Part shown: piece after piece, positions 45,901-53,772 of the stretch
Numbering within the stretch: position 1 is the first letter of the stretch
Layout of the letters: every line of letters begins with the position of its first letter
Source of the DNA: UBA1731 sp964567665
GTDB taxonomy: Bacteria > Verrucomicrobiota > Kiritimatiellia > RFP12 > UBA1067
Assembly (NCBI GenBank): GCA_964567665.1
Contig: CAZMNN010000001.1
Coordinates: 1 to 64,000, forward strand
Length of the DNA stretch: 64,000 nucleotides
Direction of reading: 5' to 3'
Made by a program: the position numbers and the translations under genes
Notes under the pieces: model-generated
The model's database searches: none
The model's input: only the letters and a program-made list of their open reading frames with translations
What the model was told of the DNA's origin: nothing

Positions 45901-46603
45901 CCATCTGGTCGGCGAAGCGACGGTTCATCCACAGAAACTCGTTCGCCGGCATATAGAGGCGGTACGAATACGGAATGCCATGCTCCTCCGCGTAGCGTGC
46001 GCGCCAGTAGACGTTCGGCGAAAGAATGCCGTCCGAATTGTCCATGTACTCCGGCTGCGCCCAGTTGTCAAAGTGCATCGGTCCCATCTGTAGCAGAAAG
46101 TCCATGTCCTCTCTCGGATCGAGCCGTTCGCCGTGCGGTGCGCCCGCCTTCTGCATCCATCCGTGGAAGTTCTCAAGTCCTCCCATGCCGTATGTACCCC
46201 ATGTGAAACGCTTCATCCACTCCGGACACGTCGCCTTGACGACGCATGACGCCGCGAGGTCGGGATCGGCGGCGAGCGCGGCCTCCACCTCCGCCCGCGT
46301 CGGTGCACACAGCACGGTGGCGATCACACCCCTGTGGGCGAACGCAAACGCACCGCCCGCCGTCTCCAGCACGTTTCCGCTCCACTTCGCCCCGTCGTTG
46401 TACGACAGATCCCACAGGAACTTGCCAAGCACACACTCCGCGCCGCTGATCGAATCACAGCGGAATTCCGTGCGGATGCCATCACGAACGGCCTCGCAGT
46501 TCCCAAAGCCGCGCAGCCGTCCCTCCGAGGCGGCGAGCGATGACGGCGCAATACACGTCGCGAGAAAAGACATTACGAGAAACGAAGTGGCAAGTCTGCT
46601 CAT
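42908..46603 (-). CDS. very large exported hydrolase candidate, GH-A-like with sugar-binding domains (paralogue B)
   Basis: 1,231 residues with a signal peptide (TSFLVMSFLATCIAPSSLAA). It shares the order of paralogue A: LRGFGNCEAVRD beta domain, a barrel domain with WMHPAGELVHQPW, a GH2-type sandwich (DLAGTWQYSRDG), a second barrel portion (WWLQHKPLLNRMG), an amidotransferase-like domain (IAEWVRDGGTYVAFPFTG), and terminal jelly-rolls ending with ARKHHHNFGHVTDVDI. Sequence identity to paralogue A is low, so the duplication is old. The 44-base spacing suggests one operon with paralogue A. ATG 46603 follows AAGGTAAT. Catalytic Glu inferred in P-A-GEL-V-H; unproven. Confidence 0.72.
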   Translation of the reverse strand: MSRLATSFLVMSFLATCIAPSSLAASEGRLRGFGNCEAVRDGIRTEFRCDSISGAECVLGKFLWDLSYNDGAKWSGNVLETAGGAFAFAHRGVIATVLCAPTRAEVEAALAADPDLAASCVVKATCPEWMKRFTWGTYGMGGLENFHGWMQKAGAPHGERLDPREDMDFLLQMGPMHFDNWAQPEYMDNSDGILSPNVYWRARYAEEHGIPYSYRLYMPANEFLWMNRRFADQMEQPAPWMVNGWIRYGHAYMPHVSWFQPDGWRYLARQTYDIMKALKTDRVRGWMHPAGELVHQPWYDMHADYSEAAQRSWVNCLRTHGMTPADMGALDWSQVKVPEFASFTGLPGMILDLAGTWQYSRDGKTFGAIDLPGSHDFVETCFPKMKDGESDPFAKPGSKSPHCLFRRTFDFDAATANGGKVYLYFFPMSKGNDRHSLRLNGVELGPVGAWCGVDATKHLRALGNELEIVLEGNVWNGRIFLSTEVPSMYPRLPGNRNKVYSLWCAWRRDEKAARCEELFDAMRQADPDAPIKFMAPIEFGWPIVNRLMSTWGAFAHFTGEGIWYFPWYKRYGKLWGYQGTSELAGPEETVESMRRSTLRVFLAGLDMHEPVFLTQTYSRNKPVRDWWLQHKPLLNRMGRQDIFGPQVLIYRRSLACKDVFEAPVPSIGHEAGRRVNTPWDWDIGRGTLQSFGASMLYVDDDGISAGKMYGHKVMVDCGNEIMPEERLAEIAEWVRDGGTYVAFPFTGRSTELSGDSWPISQLAGARVAKERPLGGTVNWKGKAYPDSGRSLDHIGRNRVEYSLELEAVGDSGAKPIAFYENGKPAVMERRIGRGRVIWFGSFFWRDAADIEGLWMPGATETAFWRDLLDEVGFPQSLCETSDSLVWAQPYRSNDGLDAVTCLCNFNKEGEQETTVTMRVPRRPAQIVVYSGKGVETPKFGYADGTATFTLRIPAQEVAMVNAKGVYGAADALAYWWREQRVAWRSSPTPKLDLDKYRQGRWQDPTQDLKTGWRFEDGRECVADWLQIWGLEKGKGARISKTFDVEQAAEWFKGGRIHLVTGAWVGSNFLSPTRILLNGEEVVAKTTASYLSVDVTERLKRRGNVLTLEFDAPTGKDGFTGLIGSIFLYHRSSADVSMPFSGLPYRLYAPKSWEGKYRVFLHAETAPGRHPPLGVKVRSVEARKHHHNFGHVTDVDITSLLRFGEDNLLEPIRGDKVPTEFRIELYEGDRRP

Positions 46604-46631
46604 TGATTACCTTAGTTGGTTGAGTGCGTTT

Positions 46632-46640
46632 ATTTTAACA
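46632..46640 (-). promoter_or_regulatory. extended -10 promoter of the giant hydrolase pair
   Basis: TGTTAAAAT on the minus strand, 28 bases upstream of the ATG at 46603, immediately downstream of a hairpin. Confidence 0.45.
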
Positions 46641-46644
46641 TAAT

Positions 46645-46666
46645 GCCCCTATCTTCCCATAGGGGC
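46645..46666. terminator. short GC-rich hairpin after the beta-helix gene
   Basis: 8-bp perfect stem with 6-base loop between the stop at 46687 and the next promoter. No long T-run follows, so it could be a weak terminator or an operator. Confidence 0.4.
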
Positions 46667-46686
46667 GCAGAACGAAATGCGGTTGA

Positions 46687-48819
46687 TCACCGGACAATCA
46701 CCTGGAAACGACGCCTCGGTGCGCGAATCGCCAATATCGTACCGGTACCATCCGCAGACGGAACAAGCGTCTCGCTCTTCGACAGATACAGTGAACACCC
46801 TTCCGGCAGTCCTGCATTCCATTTGTTCAGCAGCATCTCAGAGATCTGGATGCCGCCCGGTGCCTTCATGAGCGCAGTGCGTCCGCCGCTGTGCAGGAAA
46901 CCGCTCAGGTCAAGTTCGAGCGTCGTGTCATCCGGAACGGCAATCGCTGCGTTCGCGGCCGTCCGCTCGTACGGCGCCGCCGCATATCCGCCATCGGGAA
47001 TCTCATACCGGAGAATCGTCTCGCGCCGTATGGCGTGATAGTTGCCCGTATGCTCAAAGCGCGGTGACGTGCCGGCGAAGACGAACCGCGTGTTCTTGCC
47101 GTGGTCTTCGGTGTCGCCGTACACCGTGTAGAACTCGTTCGTCACACGCACCGTGCCGTTGGAGAGGAACACGGTGTTGCCCTGTCCCCAGAACCTCAGC
47201 CGCATGACCTCGACGAGACCTCTGTCAATGGACTCCACACGGTTGGAGGCCATCTGTCCGCCATGAGAGATTGTCTTTCCGATTGAGAGCGTCTGCACCG
47301 CAATGCGGCCGCCGCGCACCGCACGGACGGTTGCGCCACCGCCGTCAGCACCAACTGTTTCGCCGTTGACGCTGACGCCGACCCCGATATTCATGCCGGC
47401 ACGTCCATAGAACACGCCTCCGTCCGACGCCTCCAACAGCGTTCCGCGAGCATTGCGTGGGCTGAGCTGTGTTCCGGAGTTCATGTTGAAGTTTGAGATC
47501 ACGCTCCCTTCTCCCGTGACAATCAAATAGTTGCCGTGAGAGAAATTCCCGCCGCCGACGATAATGCCGCTGCCGTTGTCGACAAGATTCCCGTTATCGT
47601 CCAGGCAGACGTTCACCTTCGATCCGCCGGAGACGACGATGCCGTTGTTCGCGCCGCCGTACGTCGAAAACCGTCCGTCAACCGGAATGTCGATGACGGA
47701 ATTGACGATCTTGACCGTGTTGTTAGAGGACGCCTTGCCATAGTCCGCCTCCCAGTCACGCACCGTTCCGACATCGAATCCGACCACGTCCTTCCTGTCG
47801 TTGCGGTAGTTCTCGAAGATGAGCGTCTGCCCACCGCCAAAGACCGTCTCCGCCTCCGCCGCGCCGACTTCGATGCGCTTTTGGCCTGACAGGACGACCC
47901 GTGCACTGTTGGCGATGCGGACAGTATTGTCGTGTGAATATGCCGTCCGTCCGATTCTCAGGCGGTTCGCAAAAAGCATACCGCCGTCAATATCCAACAA
48001 ACTGTGGCTGCCATAAAACCCGCATACTGCCTCGTTGACGTTCGTCACCATGCCGCCGTCAGCGATGCGGGCGATGTTGTTCGTCACAAAGCCCTTGCCA
48101 TCGATGACGTCGTTCTGCTTGTGCCAGCCGCCGACATCGAAGTTCGCACCGATGAAGTTCACCGACGACTCCGCCCCCGACACGAGCAGGCGGTTGTTGC
48201 TGTAGCCATGCAGATTCACGCCGCGTGTCACCTTGCCGCCGTTCAGCACCTCCACCGCGCAGAAATTGCCGCCACGCAGATTGACGGGTCCGTCCAAGAC
48301 GGCATCCGGTCCATCAACTGCAAAGGTCGCATGGTCGACCTTGTCCCAGAACACGACGCTTCCGTAACCGCCATCCGGCTTCTGTGTCGACAGCGTGCCG
48401 CTCTCAAGCCGAACGTTGTTGTTATTCCCCTGAATGCGAAATGCATCGTTGTATGAAAGCGAAAGCGTATGTGGCGCAAGCGCCAGCCGAACCGTCAAGG
48501 ACGGCTCGGCATTTTGCTGGGCGAGGGCGAAAAGGCGCATGTCCTCCGACATCGTGACCGTGTAGTCGTTCGTGCCGCTCGGCTTGAGGAAGCGGCACCA
48601 GGCCTCGTTGGTCGTCACCGTGCCGTCGCCGTTATCGACGAGGTATCGCGGATCGGCGCTCCACAAGGATGCGTCGCAGATGTCTCCGTTACCGTGACTC
48701 CAGTACGAATCCGCCGCCGCACCGGCGAACGGAACCGCCGCCGCAAGACAGAACGCCAGCGCCTTGCAGACGAAACCCGATTCCGCCACAGATCTGCCGC
48801 ACAACTTTTTTGCCGTCAT
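46687..48819 (-). CDS. exported autotransporter-type beta-helix protein (1)
   Basis: 710 residues starting MTAKKL (AAAGGGG 6 bases upstream), with a signal sequence ending near PFAGAAA. The body has many short beta repeats rich in Asn, Gly and Val (VRLESGTLST, VEVLNGGKVT, ARIADGGMVTN, LDIDGGMLFANRLRIGRT, VRIANSARVVLSG, VRAVRGGRIAVQTLSIGKT), the pattern of passenger domains with autotransporter-associated strands. No outer-membrane barrel is present. It ends RRRFQVIVR, close in kind to the KIVIR end of the other long beta protein at 60688-63108. Function unknown; surface structural protein or adhesin is a guess. Confidence 0.72.
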   Translation of the reverse strand: MTAKKLCGRSVAESGFVCKALAFCLAAAVPFAGAAADSYWSHGNGDICDASLWSADPRYLVDNGDGTVTTNEAWCRFLKPSGTNDYTVTMSEDMRLFALAQQNAEPSLTVRLALAPHTLSLSYNDAFRIQGNNNNVRLESGTLSTQKPDGGYGSVVFWDKVDHATFAVDGPDAVLDGPVNLRGGNFCAVEVLNGGKVTRGVNLHGYSNNRLLVSGAESSVNFIGANFDVGGWHKQNDVIDGKGFVTNNIARIADGGMVTNVNEAVCGFYGSHSLLDIDGGMLFANRLRIGRTAYSHDNTVRIANSARVVLSGQKRIEVGAAEAETVFGGGQTLIFENYRNDRKDVVGFDVGTVRDWEADYGKASSNNTVKIVNSVIDIPVDGRFSTYGGANNGIVVSGGSKVNVCLDDNGNLVDNGSGIIVGGGNFSHGNYLIVTGEGSVISNFNMNSGTQLSPRNARGTLLEASDGGVFYGRAGMNIGVGVSVNGETVGADGGGATVRAVRGGRIAVQTLSIGKTISHGGQMASNRVESIDRGLVEVMRLRFWGQGNTVFLSNGTVRVTNEFYTVYGDTEDHGKNTRFVFAGTSPRFEHTGNYHAIRRETILRYEIPDGGYAAAPYERTAANAAIAVPDDTTLELDLSGFLHSGGRTALMKAPGGIQISEMLLNKWNAGLPEGCSLYLSKSETLVPSADGTGTILAIRAPRRRFQVIVR

Positions 48820-48901
48820 AGACAACCCCTTTCAAAGGTCTGTTCCGCCAGCGGAAGCGACGCCCACCGCCACTGTCACCGCTATGAAAAGACGGCGCAC
48901 A

Positions 48902-48931
48902 ATTATATTTGTTTTTTTTTTTCTACGTCAA
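48902..48931 (-). promoter_or_regulatory. sigma-70-type promoter of beta-helix protein 1
   Basis: TTGACG at 48926-48931, an 18-base spacer that is almost all A in the coding sense, and TATAAT at 48902-48907. The A-tract spacer may give curvature. Confidence 0.72.
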
Positions 48932-49048
48932 TCCCCCATCCTCCACTTTTTTTACGCAAAATGCAAGATCAGGCAAACCACCCCATACAGGCGATTCTGG
49001 CGTGAAGTGCAGCATTCGTCACAGGAATGTGCCGACCGCAACCGCACA

Positions 49049-49057
49049 TGGTATAAT
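49049..49057 (+). promoter_or_regulatory. extended -10 promoter, predicted leaderless
   Basis: TGGTATAAT on the plus strand with 7 bases before the ATG at 49065. Confidence 0.7.
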
Positions 49058-49064
49058 GCCGCAC

Positions 49065-49874
49065 ATGAACAGCAAATCAGTTTTCGCAATATCGGTGGCT
49101 GCGCTCATCTGCGGCGGTACCATCGGCTACTATATTCGTCCGTCAGGCGAAAGCCCAAACGTGGAGGCGGAAGCGGTTTCAAAACCGAAAAAATCGACAA
49201 AGGCGGATGACGCCGACATCCTGCTTCTCCGGAGACGCATCCGCGAACTCGAACGCCAACTCGCCAAACGTGAACCGCAGGCGCCGCAGACTGCGCAGGA
49301 AACGGAACGCGAGCCGGTGGACGCCATCACAACGAACGCCACGCCAAGGGCAGAACGGCGCGGCCCGCCAACGGCCGCCGAGATGCGGGCGAGGATGGAG
49401 GAGATGCGCAAGAACGACCCTCAGCGGTACACACAGATGACGAACCGCTTTGCGCGGATGCGCCAACGGAACCTGAACCGGGTGCAGAACCAGCTCGACA
49501 TACTCGGAAGCGTTGACCGTTCAAGGCTGACCAAAGCGGAACAGGACATACACGACCAGTACCAGGAGGCAGTCGCAAGACGCGAAGAGCTGCGCGAGAT
49601 GATAAACCCGCAGAATGAAGACGTCACGGAAGAGCAGCGCAGAGAGGTTTTCCGTGAACTGCGGGAACTTGACAGGCTCACGCAGAGGCTGGCGGAGTCA
49701 GAGCGCAACACGCTGCTTACGCAGACAGTACGCGACATGGGCATCAAGGAAAGCGAGGCCGTCGAATTCGTTGAAGCGATATCGGCCATATACGAGGCCA
49801 CGCAGACGCATATGGGGCCGGGCGGCCACGGGCCGAGACCGGGCGGTCCGGGAGGTCTGCCGCCTATCCGCTGA
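49065..49874 (+). CDS. membrane-anchored coiled-coil periplasmic protein
   Basis: 269 residues. One N-terminal helix (VFAISVAALICGGTIGYYI) anchors or exports it; then a charged coiled coil (LLRRRIRELERQLAKRE), a linker, and a long helical domain of about 130 residues rich in Arg, Glu and Gln (RARMEEMRKNDPQRYTQM, VQNQLDILGSVDRSRLTK), ending in a Gly-Pro tail (GPGGHGPRPGGPGG). The helical part resembles Spy/LTxxQ-like periplasmic chaperones or sensors but without a clear LTxxQ repeat. The start is set by the -10 seven bases upstream. It converges with rsgA, 17 bases apart. Function unknown. Confidence 0.7.
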   Translation: MNSKSVFAISVAALICGGTIGYYIRPSGESPNVEAEAVSKPKKSTKADDADILLLRRRIRELERQLAKREPQAPQTAQETEREPVDAITTNATPRAERRGPPTAAEMRARMEEMRKNDPQRYTQMTNRFARMRQRNLNRVQNQLDILGSVDRSRLTKAEQDIHDQYQEAVARREELREMINPQNEDVTEEQRREVFRELRELDRLTQRLAESERNTLLTQTVRDMGIKESEAVEFVEAISAIYEATQTHMGPGGHGPRPGGPGGLPPIR

Positions 49875-49891
49875 CGCAAAACCTGCGGCTG

Positions 49892-50728
49892 TCATGCGCG
49901 AGGCGCACTTCGCTGACGGTAGCGGTGCGTCCCGCCCAGTCGTCCCTTCAAGTCAAATCCGTCGCTACCGAGCAGTCCGAACTCGCGCACGCCGGGCGTA
50001 TCAAGCGCCATGGCTCCGCAGGGCAGCATCACGAGTTCACGCGAGGTCGTCGTATGCCGACCCTTCCCGCTCCACTCCTGTATCTCGCCGGTCGCCATCC
50101 AGTCGTCCCCGGCAAGGGCGTTCACGAGAGACGACTTCCCCACGCCAGAAGACCCGATGAACGCCACAGTCTTCCTTGGCTGCACGTATTCCGACACCAG
50201 ATCCAGCCCCAACCCGGAGACAGACGAGACCTCAATCACAGGCACACCGCATTTCGCAAAATCACGGCAAACGGCATCCGCGCCGGAGATGTCGCATTTG
50301 GTGAGAAGCAGGACTACGCGGTCGAGGCATCCTGACCTTTCGGCGAGAGCGACCATGCGGTCGAATCTTGCCATGGACGCATTTCCGTTCACGGCCATCG
50401 CAAAAAACAGCGTATCGAAGTTCACGGCAAGCGTCTGCGCCCGGTAGCCGGACGACGACGGATCGAGGCGTTCAAGCGCGGAGAAGCGGGGAAGCACCTC
50501 GACGATGCGGCTCTCGCCGTGCGGGTTGTGGACGAATCGCACAAAATCGCCGGTGACGGGCGGCGGCACATCGCGGAACGCAGATGCCTTCGTTCGGGCG
50601 AGAGCCTCCCCTTCGGGCTGCTCGTTGCACACAATGTGGAAGTAGTCACCGTGCGCACTCACCACACGCGCAACGCCTTCGCGCTCGCTTCCATGATATC
50701 CCCACGCCTTGAGCCTTTCGCCAGCCAT
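49892..50728 (-). CDS. rsgA: ribosome small-subunit GTPase RsgA, lacking the C-terminal zinc domain
   Basis: A circularly permuted GTPase that checks late 30S assembly. The 278-residue product has an N-terminal OB fold (RTKASAFRDVPPPVTGDFVRF), then G4 (LLTKCD), G5, G1 (GSSGVGKSSLVN) and G3 (DTPGVREFG) in permuted order. The family normally has 60-90 more residues with a Cys-His zinc motif (CRF-x-x-C-x-H), needed for ribosome binding. Here the sequence ends 30 residues after DTPG without any cysteine, and the plus-strand gene stops 17 bases away. A frameshift could not be found in either alternative frame. Either a short RsgA variant or a decayed copy. Confidence 0.88.
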   Translation of the reverse strand: MAGERLKAWGYHGSEREGVARVVSAHGDYFHIVCNEQPEGEALARTKASAFRDVPPPVTGDFVRFVHNPHGESRIVEVLPRFSALERLDPSSSGYRAQTLAVNFDTLFFAMAVNGNASMARFDRMVALAERSGCLDRVVLLLTKCDISGADAVCRDFAKCGVPVIEVSSVSGLGLDLVSEYVQPRKTVAFIGSSGVGKSSLVNALAGDDWMATGEIQEWSGKGRHTTTSRELVMLPCGAMALDTPGVREFGLLGSDGFDLKGRLGGTHRYRQRSAPRA

Positions 50729-50742
50729 CGCAATGCCCGCGC

Positions 50743-51114
50743 CTACGCTTCGTACGGTTCGAGAAATTCACGCTTGAAGTTGAATCCGCCGACAAAATCC
50801 TCCGGCGAATCGGAATCTGTCTTGCCTATCATCTTTGCGTTGTACAGGTTGAAGACTATCGCACCGACGTCTTCGCAGCAGTGCACGCCCCAGTCGTTGA
50901 GCGTTGTGTAGGCAAGCGGCCCGTATGCGTCAAGCGCAAGATCGCGGAAGAAGCACAGAAGCTCCTGCCCTGAGACGTGTCCCTTCGCGCTTTCGCTTGC
51001 GATGCGCACCGTCTCCAGAACGAAATCGTAGGCGCGTGGGTCAAACCGGTCGTCCTTCTTCAGGATGCCGGAGTAGTCCTCACGCTCATATTGTATGTCC
51101 GGAACGTCTATCAT
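50743..51114 (-). CDS. Minf_1886-family conserved protein
   Basis: 123 residues. Matches the small family named after Methylacidiphilum Minf_1886, common in Verrucomicrobia and Planctomycetes: RAYDFVLETVRIA, GHVSGQELLCFFRDLALDAYGP, DWGVHCCEDVGAIVFNL and KTDSDSPEDFVGGFNF. All-alpha plus beta, no known function. Placed 19 bases after cmk and 14 before rsgA, so it is cotranscribed with translation-linked genes. The ATG 51114 gives the family's normal length; the longer open frame upstream overlaps cmk and is rejected. Its presence is one of the best clues to the phylum group. Confidence 0.85.
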   Translation of the reverse strand: MIDVPDIQYEREDYSGILKKDDRFDPRAYDFVLETVRIASESAKGHVSGQELLCFFRDLALDAYGPLAYTTLNDWGVHCCEDVGAIVFNLYNAKMIGKTDSDSPEDFVGGFNFKREFLEPYEA

Positions 51115-51133
51115 GAAGATTCCACTTGCTGAT

Positions 51134-51808
51134 TCAGTTCCGCCATCCCTGCGGCAGCGATGAAAGCACGGCCTCAACCACCTGCTCAAGCGTCAGTTCG
51201 GACGAATCGATCTCGACTGCGCCATCCGCCTTTCTCAGCGGCGCACAGGTGCGGGACGAATCGATCCTGTCACGCGCCAGCAGGGATGCCTTGACAGCCT
51301 CGGCTGACTGCTTTGCGATGCCCTTTTCTACCTCTTCGCGCTGACGGCGCGCCGCACGTACGTCCGCAGAGGCCGTGAGGTAGAAACGCGCCGGTGTTTC
51401 GGGAAACACGGCCGTGGTGATGTCGCGCCCCTCTACGACAAGATCGCCGAAGCCGGTGAGCGAACGAAGTATGGCCGTCACGCGGTCGCGCACGGACTTC
51501 ACCGTCGCGACCGGGGATGCATGAGCGTTCACCTCTGGCGTACGGATCCTGTCGCCCGGCTCTTCGCCCTTCACAAGATACTTGATCCTTCCGCCTTCCG
51601 GCACACATTCTATTCCGACGGAATCCGCAAACGCCGCCACTGCCTCCGGATTGGACGTATCGATGCCGTTCTCGACGCACTGCCACGTGATTATCCGGTA
51701 CAGTGCGCCGGAATCCACGTGAAGGAAGCCAAGCCGTTCACCGACCATGCGCGAAACGGAGCTTTTGCCGGCACCGCTTGGGCCGTCTATCGCTATCACC
51801 TTTGCCAT
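51134..51808 (-). CDS. cmk: cytidylate kinase
   Basis: 224 residues. Phosphorylates CMP and dCMP with ATP. The P-loop GPSGAGKSS begins near residue 8, followed by FLHVDSGALYR, the GRDITTAVFP motif, the LTASADVRAARRQ lid helix region and LLARDRIDSSR, all standard in Cmk. ATG 51808 with GGAGG upstream is preferred over the codon three residues before. It lies 16 bases after the DUF4965-type gene and shares its strand with the rhamnulokinase genes; no functional link is apparent. Confidence 0.95.
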   Translation of the reverse strand: MAKVIAIDGPSGAGKSSVSRMVGERLGFLHVDSGALYRIITWQCVENGIDTSNPEAVAAFADSVGIECVPEGGRIKYLVKGEEPGDRIRTPEVNAHASPVATVKSVRDRVTAILRSLTGFGDLVVEGRDITTAVFPETPARFYLTASADVRAARRQREEVEKGIAKQSAEAVKASLLARDRIDSSRTCAPLRKADGAVEIDSSELTLEQVVEAVLSSLPQGWRN

Positions 51809-51824
51809 GCGAAACAACCTCCGT

Positions 51825-53756
51825 CTATTTCATCTCGGTCAGGAACGGCAGGAACACGCCGCCGACGACGCTGCGCGCCTTGAATCCACGCGCCAGAGCG
51901 CAGTCGGCCTCATACCAGTCGCTGAACGGCTGGCGGTCGCACGAAGTGTCGAGAAAGCGGTAGAGCGGCGCGACAAGCGTCTCAAGATCGTCGCTGCGCC
52001 CACGCAGACACGCCACCCATACAAGCCAGTCGGCCTTGGTGTACGCCTTGCGCGAATCGAGAGGAAGTCCATACGGCTCCTGCAGCTTCATGTAGGCCGC
52101 CATCTCACGTTCAGCCACGTCGGCGGGGAAAAGCCCCAGACCCATGACCCTGTCCCACACGATGTTGTACTTCATGCTCCAAGTGTCCGGACGGTCGAAC
52201 GCAAGGCGTCCTGAGCCGTAGCGGCCGTCCTTCACGGCCTCTATCCAGCGCGGCACCATCTCCTTCGCCGCCTTCACGTACTGTTCCGCGACGGACTTCT
52301 CGCCCCTCATGTCCGCCATCATGCCGTAGCAGGCGAGAGCGACGATCGTCTTCGCGGAAAGGTTCGCGTTGTGCGCAAGATGTCCGGCGAAATCGTCTGT
52401 GCAGAGCTGGTTCTCCGGATCGAACCCGACGTTGCGCAGATACTGCGCCCACTTGGTCACTTCCGGCCACCAGCGCGAAGCGAAAGCAGCATTGCCCTCG
52501 GAGTGCGCAAGCGCAGCAAGGCATATGAGCATGTTGCCGCACTCCTCCACCGGCATACGGTAGGTGTCGTCATCGCCGCCGCCAACGGACTGCCCCTTCT
52601 TCATTCCGTAGTACTGCCCTTCGGCGACGGGATACAGCCCCATGTCGTGCGGGGCGTACGGGTACGGCCAGTTCGTGCTGGACGCATATTCGCACACAGG
52701 CGCAAGCGTCGCCTTTACGAATGTCGGCCCTGCAAGAAGCAGATGGGGCAGCTGCGGGTAGAACACGTCCGTGGTGCCGATCATGCCGCCGGAATGGTTC
52801 TCAGCGGAGAACATGTACGGTTCGCCGCCGGGGGCGGCGACAAACGAACAGGCCGCAAAGCTCTGCCGCCAGGCAAGCTCCGCGATTCTGGCGTACTGCG
52901 CTCCGCCGATCTTCTCCGCCTTGGCTGCGAGGGCGGCATCGCTCTCGCGAACCTTCGCACGAATCCTCGGATAGTCGCCAAGCGCCTCCTCAAGCATCTT
53001 CCCGAATGTCTTTCCGTCGCGCTGCCACCAGTCAACAAGATCGTGTCCGAAATACCGGACGGTCTTGCCGTGCTCGTACGCCAGCATGAAAAGCGTCTCG
53101 TCGCCGCATTCGTACGGGCCAACCTGCCACGCATATCCCCAGTCAGCCCTTTTGCTGTCACCCTTCACGCCAAACTGAACCTGATCCCTGCGTCCGACGC
53201 TGCGGGCCGGAACGCCGGCTATCTCCGTCTTGCGCTCGACCATCTTGGCGTCATCGCGGTTTCTCGCCAGTTCCGGCGGGAGGTTCATCTCCACGCTGTG
53301 CGTCTTCGCGCCTGAGACCTTCACGGAGACGTACGTGACCGGACGCGAGAACGTCTCAAGCTCATCCGTGAGCCGAGGCGTGATGAAGCTCAACTCAACG
53401 GACAGCGCTCCCTTGCCGAACGTGTAGAGCGTCTCGTTCGCCCGGACTTCGACAGACCTATGCGGCAGCGGAGAGACATTCATCGGGTTGCGTCCGCAAA
53501 GACGATACTTAACCCCGTCCGCCGTGAGGATCATCGACAGCGGCTGGCTCGCCCCCGCCCAGTGCGTAGTGTCGCAGTCTGTCAGCCGGTCCGCCCGGCT
53601 CCACAGACTGAAATGCGGATCCACGCTCACAAGCGGCACGGCCGGCGGGCGGAACGGACGGACATCCGCACCCGCCACTCCGGAGGCCATGCCATATCCG
53701 GACATGGTCGCAGACGCGACTGACAAGCAAACCGACAGAACAAAAATGTTTTTCAT
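51825..53756 (-). CDS. exported DUF4965/DUF5127/DUF1793 glutaminase-A-like protein
   Basis: 643 residues with a signal peptide (MKNIFVLSVCLSVASATMSGYG). The RPPAVPLVSVDPHFSLWSRAD start is the classic DUF4964 segment, and DUF5127 (LTDELETFSRPVTYVSV), DUF4965 (IAELAWRQSFAACSFV, HSGGMIGTTDVFYPQLP) and DUF1793 (MPVEECGNMLICLAALA, LARGFKARSVVGGVFLP) follow in order. It is annotated in fungi as glutaminase A, but in bacteria of this habit it is usually regarded as an (alpha/alpha)6-type glycan-active protein of unknown substrate. It follows rhaB by 16 bases, so it may supply a deoxysugar substrate to the cell. Confidence 0.88.
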   Translation of the reverse strand: MKNIFVLSVCLSVASATMSGYGMASGVAGADVRPFRPPAVPLVSVDPHFSLWSRADRLTDCDTTHWAGASQPLSMILTADGVKYRLCGRNPMNVSPLPHRSVEVRANETLYTFGKGALSVELSFITPRLTDELETFSRPVTYVSVKVSGAKTHSVEMNLPPELARNRDDAKMVERKTEIAGVPARSVGRRDQVQFGVKGDSKRADWGYAWQVGPYECGDETLFMLAYEHGKTVRYFGHDLVDWWQRDGKTFGKMLEEALGDYPRIRAKVRESDAALAAKAEKIGGAQYARIAELAWRQSFAACSFVAAPGGEPYMFSAENHSGGMIGTTDVFYPQLPHLLLAGPTFVKATLAPVCEYASSTNWPYPYAPHDMGLYPVAEGQYYGMKKGQSVGGGDDDTYRMPVEECGNMLICLAALAHSEGNAAFASRWWPEVTKWAQYLRNVGFDPENQLCTDDFAGHLAHNANLSAKTIVALACYGMMADMRGEKSVAEQYVKAAKEMVPRWIEAVKDGRYGSGRLAFDRPDTWSMKYNIVWDRVMGLGLFPADVAEREMAAYMKLQEPYGLPLDSRKAYTKADWLVWVACLRGRSDDLETLVAPLYRFLDTSCDRQPFSDWYEADCALARGFKARSVVGGVFLPFLTEMK

Positions 53757-53772
53757 GCTGGTGACTGTATCT

